Of a stretch of 64,000 bases of DNA, positions 42,782 to 51,038 are shown piece by piece; position 1 is the stretch's first letter; every line of letters starts with the position of its first letter. The stretch comes from Arthrobacter methylotrophus (GTDB lineage: Bacteria; Actinomycetota; Actinomycetes; Actinomycetales; Micrococcaceae). The notes under the pieces are model-generated. The model was not told the DNA's origin and searched no databases. It worked only from the letters and a program-made list of their open reading frames with translations. The DNA lies in the NCBI RefSeq assembly GCF_039539965.1, contig NZ_BAABED010000001.1, positions 4,526,001 to 4,590,000 of the forward strand, in the 5' to 3' direction. The translations under genes were made by a program, and so were the position numbers.

Positions 42782-43261
42782 CTAAAGCCGATCTATATAG
42801 TTCTTGGCGGTCAACAAATCCGAGTGGGTTTCGTGGCGGAGAAGCTTGATGGCCTGGATCTTCTGCCCGCTGCGGACCATGCCTTGCAATTGCAGCGCGA
42901 ACTGTGGATTCAATTGTCCGTTGGGCAGGATGGAACTGTTGTAGCCTGCCTGGCCGACCCCTGAGCCGGTCCCAAGCTGCGCCTGGAGAGTGGCCCGGGA
43001 CTGGCTGTCCTGCTGGGACTGTTGCTGTGCATTCTGGCTTGGCCTCGTGGACGCATCGATGCGGGCCCGAGCCGCTGTTGCCGCTTGCACTTGGGCGGCC
43101 TGGTGGGCTGCCGAGCGGGCGGCAAGCTCCCGTTGGTAGCGTTCCGCATCGGACAACCCTGTGTTGCGCGGCTTGAACGCCGCCGTCAGGCCCCAAATCA
43201 AGGCCACGAGGATGACAACCGGCATTGCAACCAGCAGCGCATCCCCCACAGTGAAACCCAT
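42782..43261 (-). CDS. Membrane-anchored protein with C-terminal L7/L12-like motif
   Basis: A 159-residue protein: one N-terminal helix (about 6-28, VGDALLVAMPVVILVALIWG), a long Ala/Gln-rich stretch, and a C-terminal IKLLRHETHSDLLTAKNYID segment resembling the L7/L12 C-terminal helices. It shares topology and motif with the next gene (42203), suggesting ancient duplication. It is divergent from the DnaA-box region and dnaB. Function unknown. Confidence 0.7.
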   Translation of the reverse strand: MGFTVGDALLVAMPVVILVALIWGLTAAFKPRNTGLSDAERYQRELAARSAAHQAAQVQAATAARARIDASTRPSQNAQQQSQQDSQSRATLQAQLGTGSGVGQAGYNSSILPNGQLNPQFALQLQGMVRSGQKIQAIKLLRHETHSDLLTAKNYIDRL

Positions 43262-43890
43262 ACTTAGAGCTTATGTCAGAACGCAGTTATCCACAGTACA
43301 TTCCTGTTTCGGCATAGCTTCTGAGAGTCGACTGTCAAATTTTGAAGACGATTGTGTGGAGCATCACATTGTTGGCATATTTATGCCACTCCGGGTCTTT
43401 GTGCGGGCCCGAGGGTGGGGATTGCTTGAATTCGCCTGTGGATGAGTGGTGAACGAAAATAGTTTTGATCCACATGGCGTAAAGAACGTTTGCCCAGCTC
43501 AGAAGCTTATTTCCAGGAAAAGAATTTCTCTTTCCACAGGGTCATGCACAGGCTGTGCACAAGTAGGGATACGTATTCCACACTTTATCCACAAGCTCGG
43601 CTTGGTGCCTCGCAAAAGCAGGGCTAACGTGGCTGAGTACCTGCTTTAGGTACTTGGAAAACCCCTGTTTCTCGTGTGCGGTGCCTTGGTGCCGCCCGTT
43701 AGCAGCATGCTCGCGGACCCGTCTGTGGATAAGTTGTGGAAATCTCGGGGAAATCCCAAATTGTCGGTGCCCTACGGAACAGTTTGGACCAGCCGGCTTA
43801 CACCGGGCGGCCAGACCAATCCATACCGGGGCGTTGGCCTACCGCACCGCCGGGAACAGTTATCTGCCGCGGTACACAATGGAGGACGGC
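43262..43890 (+). promoter_or_regulatory. DnaA-box-rich non-coding region upstream of dnaB
   Basis: This 629-base gap holds three perfect DnaA boxes, TTATCCACA at 43287 and 43585 and its complement TGTGGATAA at 43734. Near matches are TGATCCACA at 43466, TTGTGCACA (complement) at 43554 and TTGTGGAAA after 43742. Short open frames here look spurious. It is AT-richer than its surroundings and likely contains the dnaB promoter. Because dnaA and dnaN are not adjacent, it is not claimed to be the replication origin. Confidence 0.65.
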
Positions 43891-45270
43891 TTGTCAGTTA
43901 CGCACTTGGATTCGATCGAGGGCGGCCGGACATCGGACGCCAGCCGCAAACCTCCTCAGGACATCCCCGCCGAGCAGTCGGTTCTTGGCGGCATGATGCT
44001 CTCCAAGGACGCCATCGCCGATGTCGTTGAAATCGTCCGCGGCCACGACTTCTACCGTCCAGCCCACGAGACCATCTACGAGTCCATCATCGACCTCTAC
44101 GGCCGTGGTGAACCCGCCGATGCCGTCACGGTGTCCGATGAGCTGACAAAGCGCGGCGAGATCAACAGGATCGGCGGCCCCGCGTATCTGCATGAGCTCA
44201 TCCAGACCGTGCCCACAGCGGCGAACGCTGGCTACTACGCCGAGATCGTCGCTGAACGCGCCGTCCTGCGCCGCCTCGTCAACGCTGGCACCAAGATCGT
44301 CCAGATGGGCTACGGCCAGGATGGAGAGGTAGAAGACCTGGTCAACCAGGCCCAGGCCGAGATCTACGCCGTGGCCGAACGCCGAACCGCGGAAGACTAC
44401 GTGGCGCTCAAAGACGTCATGGAATCCACCGTTGACGAGATCGAGGCATCCGGCCACCGGGGGGAAGGCATGACAGGTGTCCCCACCGGGTTCTACGAAC
44501 TCGACGAGCTCACCCACGGCCTGCACCCGGGCCAGATGATCGTCATCGCCGCACGCCCCGCCGTCGGTAAATCCACGTTCGCGCTCGACTTCGCTCGCTC
44601 TGCTGCGATCAAGCACAACCTTGCCACCGTGATGTTCTCCCTGGAAATGGGCCGGAACGAAATCGCGATGCGTCTATTGTCCGCGGAGGCCACCATCGGC
44701 CTTCAGGACCTCCGCAAGGGCACGATCAAGGATGAGCAGTGGTCCAAGATTGCGACCACAATGGGCCGAATGAACGATGCCCCGCTGTTCATCGACGACA
44801 GCCCCAACATGTCCCTGATGGAGATCAGGGCAAAGTGCCGTCGCCTCAAGCAGCAGCACGACCTCAAACTGGTGATCCTCGACTACCTCCAGCTCATGAG
44901 CTCCGGCAAGAAGGTGGAGTCCCGCCAGCAGGAAGTCTCCGAATTTTCGCGTGCCCTCAAACTTCTCGCCAAGGAACTCCAAGTCCCTGTCATCGCTCTC
45001 TCCCAGCTGAACCGTGGTTCGGAACAGCGGCAGGACAAGCGGCCCATGGTCTCGGACCTTCGAGAATCAGGATCCATCGAGCAGGATGCCGACATGGTCA
45101 TCCTGCTTCACCGCGAAGACGTCTACGACAAGGAATCTCCCCGTGCCGGCGAAGCCGACATCCTCATCGCCAAGCACCGTAACGGCCCCACTAAGGACAT
45201 CGTGGTTGCCTTTCAGGGCCACTACTCCCGGTTCGCGAACATGGCGGGCGAGACCGGCGGCGGGTTCTAA
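43891..45270 (+). CDS. dnaB: Replicative DNA helicase DnaB
   Basis: A 459-residue hexameric helicase. The N-terminal DnaB domain (PPQDIPAEQSVLGGMMLSKD) is followed by the RecA-like domain with Walker A RPAVGKST (222-229), Walker B LVILDYLQLM, and LSQLNRGSEQR. TTG 43891 preceded by GGAGG is preferred over ATG 43879, because the SD would lie inside that longer reading and DnaB proteins of related genera begin SVTHLDSIE. The gene is preceded by DnaA boxes. No intein is present. Confidence 0.96.
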   Translation: MSVTHLDSIEGGRTSDASRKPPQDIPAEQSVLGGMMLSKDAIADVVEIVRGHDFYRPAHETIYESIIDLYGRGEPADAVTVSDELTKRGEINRIGGPAYLHELIQTVPTAANAGYYAEIVAERAVLRRLVNAGTKIVQMGYGQDGEVEDLVNQAQAEIYAVAERRTAEDYVALKDVMESTVDEIEASGHRGEGMTGVPTGFYELDELTHGLHPGQMIVIAARPAVGKSTFALDFARSAAIKHNLATVMFSLEMGRNEIAMRLLSAEATIGLQDLRKGTIKDEQWSKIATTMGRMNDAPLFIDDSPNMSLMEIRAKCRRLKQQHDLKLVILDYLQLMSSGKKVESRQQEVSEFSRALKLLAKELQVPVIALSQLNRGSEQRQDKRPMVSDLRESGSIEQDADMVILLHREDVYDKESPRAGEADILIAKHRNGPTKDIVVAFQGHYSRFANMAGETGGGF

Positions 45271-45330
45271 ATAGCTCTCGGCTCGAAGGTGAGGACCCTT
45301 CGCCCGGCTCGGGCTTGTCCGGTCCGTGCA

Positions 45331-45984
45331 CTACAGTGCATTGATCGTGATGCTCTTGTGGATCGCTGACCAGGTTGATTTGAGTGTGTCGAGGGTCGGG
45401 CAAATTGCTTCGACCTCGATGGTCACCGCCGGCTTGCTGAACGTCCGGATAGCCGTGAAGTCGTAGGTGTTCCCTGACTGAAAGCTGACAGACAGCATGG
45501 CCACATCGCGGATTCCGGAAGCACCGTAGCTTAGGGTGGTGTCCTTGGCGCTTGCGACGAGGTCCTTCTCTCCCGGGGCGAGGATGGAGAGAACCTTCAG
45601 GGTCGATTCCCTATCGTCCCCGGCGACCAGCTCGGAGGGCTGATTGCGCATCTGGGTCGTCCTGACTTTGCATTGAGTGTTCTGCGAGGTGAATGTCGTT
45701 ACCCCATCTGGCGCGACAGTGCTGTTGTCGGTCTGCCATCCGGACGTCGGATCCCCGAGGGAGGTGCCGATGTCGGGAGTGTGTCCACCGTTTTCGTCCC
45801 CCAGAATCCTGTTTCCGTTGTCCCAAGAGAGATCCTCCGTGCTCGGGTCAAGCCTTGACGCCGCAGGTCCGGACGGGCTGACTGGAGCCGGAGCGCCGCT
45901 AGCGCACCCCCCGAGCGCTGCGGCGACGATGACGGCTGACAAAAGTGTTGATATTGGCCTGTGGAATGGACTCGGGATTTTCAT
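45331..45984 (-). CDS. Secreted lipoprotein of unknown function
   Basis: A 217-residue protein with a signal peptide and lipobox ALGGC (lipidated Cys about residue 27). The exported domain shows two or three cysteines (QCKV, ICPT) and no recognised family. GAAGG precedes the ATG by 7 bases. It is convergent with dnaB and stands alone. A surface-bound role is inferred only from the signal. Confidence 0.75.
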   Translation of the reverse strand: MKIPSPFHRPISTLLSAVIVAAALGGCASGAPAPVSPSGPAASRLDPSTEDLSWDNGNRILGDENGGHTPDIGTSLGDPTSGWQTDNSTVAPDGVTTFTSQNTQCKVRTTQMRNQPSELVAGDDRESTLKVLSILAPGEKDLVASAKDTTLSYGASGIRDVAMLSVSFQSGNTYDFTAIRTFSKPAVTIEVEAICPTLDTLKSTWSAIHKSITINAL

Positions 45985-46028
45985 GGGTAGCCTTCGGCAT
46001 CGGTGGGACCCTCATGGTCGCGCAGCGC

Positions 46029-46997
46029 CTACCCGCCAGTCAGCAAGTGGTCCGGCAGCCGGTTTCCCGGAGCCCGTCCGCGGATCTCGAGCAGCTCGCG
46101 GGCGTGCGCGTGCAGGCGCCGGTCCTCGTCGGTTTTCGGGACCCATGGCGGGATCGGAACGGACGTTCCGCTCTCGTCCCTTGCCACCATAACTGTCAGG
46201 CAGTAGGTAGTGAGGTTCATCTCGCGGCTCTTCGGGTTTCCTGAGCGCACGTGCACGGCAATATGCATGCCCTTGTTGCCGGTGTAAACCAGCCGGGCTT
46301 CGACTTCCACTACATCGCCGATCAAGAGGGGACGGTAGAAGCGCACGCCGCCGGAGAACACGGCCACGGTGTCCTTGCCGCTGTAACGGGAAGCGCAGAC
46401 ATAGGCGGCCTCGTCAATCCACTTCATGACGATGCCGCCGTGGACCTTCCCGCCCCAGTTCACGTCGGTGGGGGCTGCCATGAAGCGCAGGACCACGCGC
46501 TCGGCCGTGCCGGCGTCGGTATATTCCTGGGCGTTCATGGCTTCGACGATCTTCTCCCGCACGGCGATCCGCGCGAGGGTGTTGTCGCGCTGCTCCGTCT
46601 CCTCCGGCGTCGACGGCTCAAACTGGGGGACCGGAACCGGGCGACCGTCGGAACCGACTGCAACGAAGATCACCAAACACTGGCTGCTCATCGTGGCGGC
46701 CCCGCCCTTGGGGTCGCCAGAGGTCACGATGGTCCGGATATGCATGGAAGAGCGGCCCGTGTAGACGATGGTGGCTTCCACCTCAACCATGTCGCCGCTG
46801 TTCACGGGATCGGCGAAATGGATGTTGCCGACGTACGCCGTGACGCAGTAGGACTTCGCCCAGCCAACAGCTGCTGCATAAGCAGCCTTGTCCACCCACT
46901 CAAGGACTGTGCCGGCGTCGACGGATCCGCTGTGTCCGACGTCGGTGGGGGAAGCAAGGAACCGCAAGGTGACGGAGTGGGAGGGGAGCTCGCTCAT
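46029..46997 (-). CDS. Double-hotdog acyl-CoA thioesterase
   Basis: A 322-residue protein with two hotdog domains, about 5-130 and 165-295. Each carries the thioesterase pattern (GSVDAGTVLEWVDKAAYAAA and GGKVHGGIVMKWIDEAAYVC). It should hydrolyse acyl-CoA thioesters. The two halves differ at the motif Asp/His positions, so one may be structural. No operon partner. Confidence 0.9.
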   Translation of the reverse strand: MSELPSHSVTLRFLASPTDVGHSGSVDAGTVLEWVDKAAYAAAVGWAKSYCVTAYVGNIHFADPVNSGDMVEVEATIVYTGRSSMHIRTIVTSGDPKGGAATMSSQCLVIFVAVGSDGRPVPVPQFEPSTPEETEQRDNTLARIAVREKIVEAMNAQEYTDAGTAERVVLRFMAAPTDVNWGGKVHGGIVMKWIDEAAYVCASRYSGKDTVAVFSGGVRFYRPLLIGDVVEVEARLVYTGNKGMHIAVHVRSGNPKSREMNLTTYCLTVMVARDESGTSVPIPPWVPKTDEDRRLHAHARELLEIRGRAPGNRLPDHLLTGG

Positions 46998-47056
46998 GAC
47001 GTGAGTGTATCGACGGCGGGTCTGGTGATGCGCTGTATGACGTCAAATCGATCTGG

Positions 47057-47120
47057 GACGCGCAAACGGACTGGCGACGCCCGGATACGAGAGTCGCCAG
47101 CCCGTTCAGGTGTCGCCGGC
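47057..47120. repeat. Intergenic hairpin repeat family C, copy 2
   Basis: Shares GACGCGCAAACGGA and GCGACGCCCG with the element at 33517-33580 in the same order. It forms a hairpin AACGGACTGGCGAC / GTCGCCAGCCCGTT (one mismatch). It lies between the thioesterase start and the DoxX stop. Confidence 0.65.
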
Positions 47121-47138
47121 GTGGAAGCGAACGCGATA

Positions 47139-47573
47139 CTAGGCGAGGACGCCCAGCCTGGAACCCTTCCGACCGAAGACCGCGGCGTCTACCGAGATCC
47201 GACCGGCGCCGGTCAGTGCAACTGCAGCCGCTGCGGCGGCGAGGGCCAGGACCAATTCGTAGCCGCCCTTGTCTGCGAATAGGCCGGCGGGGGCGTGGAC
47301 CAGGAACAGGGCGCCGAGCATGTCCAGCGCAAGGAGTGCAGCGAAGACGCGGGCCAGAACACCGGCGATGAGAGCGATGCCGCCGACCAGCTCAAGGGTA
47401 GCGACGATCGGGGCCACCATGTCTGCGGCCGGGACGCCCATCTTGCCGAAAGCGGCTTGGGTGCCGGTAATGGTGAATTCGTTGAATTTCTGCCAGCCAT
47501 GCGCGGCGAAGATGAAGCCGACGATGACGCGCAGGACGGTAAGGGCTGTGTTGGTCAGGGTGGACTTGTTCAT
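47139..47573 (-). CDS. DoxX-family membrane protein
   Basis: A 144-residue protein with four hydrophobic helices and the DoxX start VLRVIVGFIFAAHGWQKF. DoxX proteins are linked to redox or quinone stress. A symmetrical CTTCAAG...CTTGAAG dyad lies about 70-100 bases upstream of the start and is a likely operator. Confidence 0.9.
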   Translation of the reverse strand: MNKSTLTNTALTVLRVIVGFIFAAHGWQKFNEFTITGTQAAFGKMGVPAADMVAPIVATLELVGGIALIAGVLARVFAALLALDMLGALFLVHAPAGLFADKGGYELVLALAAAAAAVALTGAGRISVDAAVFGRKGSRLGVLA

Positions 47574-47898
47574 GTGATTGCATCGTTTCCGGGTAGCGGT
47601 TGGCTGTCTCGAAGCCTGCGGCGAATGCCGATTTGTTGAAGCTTCAAGTCAAGTTTCGCGAACTTTGCTTGAAGTGTCAAAAAGCGCGACCGGGGTGCAT
47701 CTCGGCACGAGACACAGAGGCGCGGGAATCCGAACCCCTCTCCTGCGCCCGGCAGCCGTCTTGGCTGTGAGCATGCTCCTTCAGGCAGGTGTTAGGTAAC
47801 AACCAACATTAGTCAAGGCAGGCAGGGTCAGTGCATTCTGAAATTTGTGAAATGTGCCCAAAATCCGGCGAAGTGAGCCATGGCTGCATCGCAGGTTC
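47574..47898. promoter_or_regulatory. Non-coding gap with an operator-like dyad near doxX
   Basis: Within this 398-base intergenic stretch (to 47971), CTTCAAG (47642-47648) and CTTGAAG (47668-47674) are placed symmetrically around an AAGTT/AACTT inner pair, and TTGAAGCTTCAA (47636-47647) is a perfect palindrome. The remainder to 47898 shows no gene. Confidence 0.5.
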
Positions 47899-47928
47899 TT
47901 GACAAGTGTTCACTTACACAGAACACTG
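47899..47928 (+). promoter_or_regulatory. Promoter with TGTTC-N9-GAACA operator upstream of the PfpI-reductase operon
   Basis: TTGACA (47899-47904) is a perfect -35 box. TGTTC-N9-GAACA (47907-47925) starts 8 bases after its first base and fills the spacer to the -10 region. The same arrangement occurs at 50961 and, with one arm altered, at 56301. Confidence 0.65.
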
Positions 47929-47971
47929 ATGTCAGTTGATTCCTCCCCTTCCACCAAGAAAGGTACCCACC

Positions 47972-48505
47972 GTGTCCCTGGAGAACATCCACGTCGTAAT
48001 TGTCACCGCCGACTTTTTCGAGGAGTCCGAAGTGATCTATCCGTTGTACAGACTTCGAGAAGCCGGGGCCACCGTCACGCTCGCGGGTCCCCAAGGTGGG
48101 CCGTTGGCGGGTAAATCCGGTCTTCGCTCTCTGGCCGCGGACAAGAGCTTCGAGGAACTGGAGGCGGGTTCTTTTGATGCCGTACTGATTCCGGGCGGCT
48201 TTGCGCCGGACATTGTCCGGCGGTCCGAGCCCGTGCTCCGGTTCCTATGCAGCATGAACGCCTCCGGCAAACCCATCGGCATGATTTGCCACGGGGGATG
48301 GGTGGGCATTTCCGCCGGAATAGTTGCCGGTCGAAGCCTGACCAGCGTTCCGTCCATCCGGATTGACCTGGAAAACGCGGGCGCGACTTGGATCGATCAG
48401 GGCGTTGTGGAGGACGGAAGCCTGGTGACAGCACGAGTGCCGGACGACATGGGCGCCTGGATGAAGGCATTCGTCGGCCTTTTGGAAAGGACCACGGGAA
48501 AATGA
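47972..48505 (+). CDS. DJ-1/PfpI-family protein
   Basis: A 177-residue protein with the flavodoxin-like DJ-1/PfpI fold; the nucleophile elbow MICHGGW holds Cys106 and His107. Members act as proteases, amidohydrolases, glyoxalase-type or isocyanide-hydratase-like enzymes. The GTG at 47972 follows AAGAAAGG by 9 bases. It overlaps the downstream reductase gene by 4 bases, and both are under the TGTTC-N9-GAACA promoter. A role in hydrating or hydrolysing a pathway intermediate is inferred. Confidence 0.85.
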   Translation: MSLENIHVVIVTADFFEESEVIYPLYRLREAGATVTLAGPQGGPLAGKSGLRSLAADKSFEELEAGSFDAVLIPGGFAPDIVRRSEPVLRFLCSMNASGKPIGMICHGGWVGISAGIVAGRSLTSVPSIRIDLENAGATWIDQGVVEDGSLVTARVPDDMGAWMKAFVGLLERTTGK

Positions 48506-49506
48506 CTGACGTAACGCTCCAGCGCCCGGATGGAGAGCTTGACTCCCTCCAGGAGAGTTATCCGGTGCGGGTCATCGAACGCCGTGACGTGGCCGAGGAC
48601 ACCATTTCCCTGGCCCTGAAGCGAATCGATGGTCTCGACTTCCCCGCGTGGGATCCGGGTGCCCACATCGATGTGGTCCTGGGGACGGACGGCAACGGCG
48701 AAGCTCTCAGCCGCCAATACTCCCTGTGGGGGGATCCGGGGAACAGATCCGTCTGGCGAATTGCCATACTGAAGGATCCCAAGAGCCGAGGCGGGTCAGT
48801 AAAGGTTCATGAGACTCTGGCCGAGGGCGTCCGTTTAACCGTCAAGGGACCCCGCAATCATTTTCCATTGGAACCTGCCGGGGAGTATGTCTTCTTCGCG
48901 GGCGGAATCGGGATCACTCCCATTCTCCCTATGGTGCGTGCCGTCGCGGCGAAGGGTCAGCCGTGGCGACTGTATTTCTTGGCCCGGAACAGGGCCCGGC
49001 TCGCCCTCCTGGACGAGATCGCATTGCTGCCCCACGGCCGGGTTGTGTTGCACTGCGACGAAGAGGCCGGACTGATCGATCTTCCGTCCATCACAGGGGA
49101 GCTGGGTCCAGATGCCGACGTGTATGCCTGCGGCCCGGGCCCCCTGTTGGATGCTTTGGAGAACCTCTCGGCACTTGGTCCCTGGACATTCCACTGTGAG
49201 CGGTTCGCCGCCCCGGCCAGCATGCCAGGTTCCGATGAGCGTCCCTTCGACGTGGTCATGTTCAAGTCCGGCAGAACGGTTCACGTTCCGGTGGGGGTGT
49301 CCTGCCTTAAGGTGTTGCGCGACAACGGCGCCGACGTGGACTGGTCCTGCGGCGAGGGCGTCTGCGGGACATGCGAAACAGAGGTGGTGGAGGGCACGCC
49401 CGACCATCGAGATGCAGTGCTGACTCCCCAGGAGCGCGGGGCTAACGAAACCATGATGCCTTGTGTCTCACGTTCAAAGTCGGCCCGTATCATCCTGAAC
49501 ATCTGA
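48502..49506 (+). CDS. VanB-type ferredoxin reductase (FMN/NAD domain plus 2Fe-2S), Rieske partner
   Basis: A 334-residue oxidoreductase. An FNR-like domain with RQYSLWGDP for flavin binding and EYVFFAGGIGITPILPMVRA for NAD(P) binding is followed by a plant-type 2Fe-2S domain. That domain's cluster cysteines lie in CLKVLRDNG, WSCGEGVCGTCET and MPCVSRSK. This architecture is that of VanB/phthalate dioxygenase reductases, which feed electrons to Rieske oxygenases. The only Rieske oxygenase here is at 51039, transcribed from a promoter with the same operator. It overlaps the PfpI gene by 4 bases. Confidence 0.92.
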   Translation: MTDVTLQRPDGELDSLQESYPVRVIERRDVAEDTISLALKRIDGLDFPAWDPGAHIDVVLGTDGNGEALSRQYSLWGDPGNRSVWRIAILKDPKSRGGSVKVHETLAEGVRLTVKGPRNHFPLEPAGEYVFFAGGIGITPILPMVRAVAAKGQPWRLYFLARNRARLALLDEIALLPHGRVVLHCDEEAGLIDLPSITGELGPDADVYACGPGPLLDALENLSALGPWTFHCERFAAPASMPGSDERPFDVVMFKSGRTVHVPVGVSCLKVLRDNGADVDWSCGEGVCGTCETEVVEGTPDHRDAVLTPQERGANETMMPCVSRSKSARIILNI

Positions 49507-49544
49507 CGGTATGTCCTCGTTCGAAAGAGTAATTCGAGAGAGTA

Positions 49545-49591
49545 ATGAGCCGGGAGGCTGACAGGAATGTCTTGTCAGCCTCCCGGCTCAT
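49545..49591. terminator. Bidirectional terminator between the reductase and amidase genes
   Basis: A perfect 19-pair hairpin, ATGAGCCGGGAGGCTGACA against TGTCAGCCTCCCGGCTCAT, around the loop GGAATGTCT. It lies 38 bases after the reductase stop and 9 bases after the end of the convergent amidase gene, so it can serve both. Confidence 0.85.
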
Positions 49592-49599
49592 CGTCGTCT

Positions 49600-50868
49600 T
49601 CAGATCCCCCACAAGGATTCAAGCCGCGTCCCTGCAGCGAAGAGACTCCCCTCTTGACCCGGGAAACCAACGAATTGGTGTCCAAGCGGCATGCCCGACT
49701 GCCCGCGTGCGCCCGGCACCACGACTGTTGGGAGACCCAGTGCTTGCCATGGCCGGCTCAGCAGTGGATTTCCCGTCGATTCCAATCCAACGGGGGCGTG
49801 CGACTGTGCGGCAGGTGCAAGGACCAGCGCGCCTTGAAGCTCGGACCTTAACCAGGATTTCAGCTCCCGGATCGACTTCAGAGCCGAGATGTACGCGCGT
49901 TCCTCAATCGTCCTGCCGCGCCTAAAGAGCAAACGCAGCGGCTCGCTGAGTGACTCAGAATGCTGGGCCTCTTCCGAGCGAAGCCGCACGCTCTCATACG
50001 CCATGACGGTCATGTGGGCATCCACCAACTCTTCGGCCTGAACATCAAAGTTCAGCCCGCGCACTTCCAGACCTGATCTTTCCAGCATCTCGCCCGCGGA
50101 TTCTAGAGTCGATGCCATGTCATCCGCTACTTCGAACGAAGAGCCGGGTTGCCACATCCGAACTTGTAGCGGTGCTGCCTGGACCGGGGCAGGGCCCCGG
50201 CCTACCCTGTCGACGACCCTGAGATCCTCAATCCCGGCCGTGAAAAATCCCACGGCGTCCAGAGTGCTGCTCAAGCCGGTAATGCCGGCGTGAGGATAGT
50301 CTCCAGGGGCTGTCACATGGGCCGCCACCCCGCAGTACGCGGCCGGCCGGGCAACTGATGCCGCAGTTTGAGAGCCGAGGGCAAGGGGCACCATGCCGGC
50401 TGCAACGGCCGCAGCGGACCCGGATGAGGACCCTCCGGGTGTATGACGGGCGTCGTTTGGGTTTGAGGTGGGCCCCGGACTGAAGTATGCGAATTCAGTC
50501 GTCACGGTCTTTCCCATGACAATTGCCCCGAGGGTCCGCAGTTTCCGGACCAACGAGGCGTCCGAAGCTGCCACATGGTGTTGACGGAGGATGGAGCCGC
50601 ACCGCGTCGGTAATCCGGCGACATCGATAATGTCTTTGACTCCGATGGGGACCCCGTGGAGGGGCTTCCTTTCGGAAGGCGGAATCCGGTCCAGTGCGGC
50701 GGCATCCCTCAATGCGCCGTCAGCGTCCACCATCACCCATGCCGAGACCACGTCTTCGACTTCATGAATCCGGTCCAGCGACTTACCCACGGCGTCCGTT
50801 GCCGATACCTGGCCCGACTGTAGCTGGTCTATCAAACCAAGCAATGGCCACGGTCCAAATACATTCAC
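49600..50868 (-). CDS. Amidase-signature (AS) family hydrolase
   Basis: A 422-residue amidase. The Ser-cisSer-Lys triad is readable: Lys78 in PIGVKDII, cis-Ser in GGSSSGSAAA (about 147-149) and the nucleophile Ser171 in QTAASVARPA. It hydrolyses an amide or a related carbamoyl/urea bond. The GTG at 50868 has AAGGAG 6 bases upstream. It is divergent from the Rieske oxygenase gene at 51039 and the two share the intergenic region with the TGTTC-N9-GAACA site. The C-terminal part is shorter than in GatA-like members. Confidence 0.88.
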   Translation of the reverse strand: MNVFGPWPLLGLIDQLQSGQVSATDAVGKSLDRIHEVEDVVSAWVMVDADGALRDAAALDRIPPSERKPLHGVPIGVKDIIDVAGLPTRCGSILRQHHVAASDASLVRKLRTLGAIVMGKTVTTEFAYFSPGPTSNPNDARHTPGGSSSGSAAAVAAGMVPLALGSQTAASVARPAAYCGVAAHVTAPGDYPHAGITGLSSTLDAVGFFTAGIEDLRVVDRVGRGPAPVQAAPLQVRMWQPGSSFEVADDMASTLESAGEMLERSGLEVRGLNFDVQAEELVDAHMTVMAYESVRLRSEEAQHSESLSEPLRLLFRRGRTIEERAYISALKSIRELKSWLRSELQGALVLAPAAQSHAPVGLESTGNPLLSRPWQALGLPTVVVPGARGQSGMPLGHQFVGFPGQEGSLFAAGTRLESLWGI

Positions 50869-50960
50869 TGCGAGCTCCTTCCGGCGACCCTGGAGACCAC
50901 CATTGCCTCGAGACCTGTAGTTCAGGAATTGCTCGAGTGGATTCTCTCAGAGAACGCCCG

Positions 50961-50990
50961 TTGACATATGTTCTGTGTAATAGAACACTA
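50961..50990 (+). promoter_or_regulatory. Promoter with TGTTC-N9-GAACA operator upstream of the Rieske oxygenase
   Basis: TTGACA (50961-50966) with TGTTC-N9-GAACA (50969-50987) starting 8 bases after its first base and an AT-rich CACTATAT at the -10 region. The dyad is identical in arms and spacing to that at 47907. It may also govern the divergent amidase. Confidence 0.68.
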
Positions 50991-51038
50991 TATGAGAGCA
51001 GTCATTCCCGACAGACCCTAAACGAGAAGGAGACCACC

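Noticed and set aside
43262..43890. Region considered as the chromosomal replication origin
   Set aside because: DnaA boxes are present but dnaA and dnaN are not adjacent, and there is no clear AT-rich unwinding tract; it is more safely called the dnaB upstream region.
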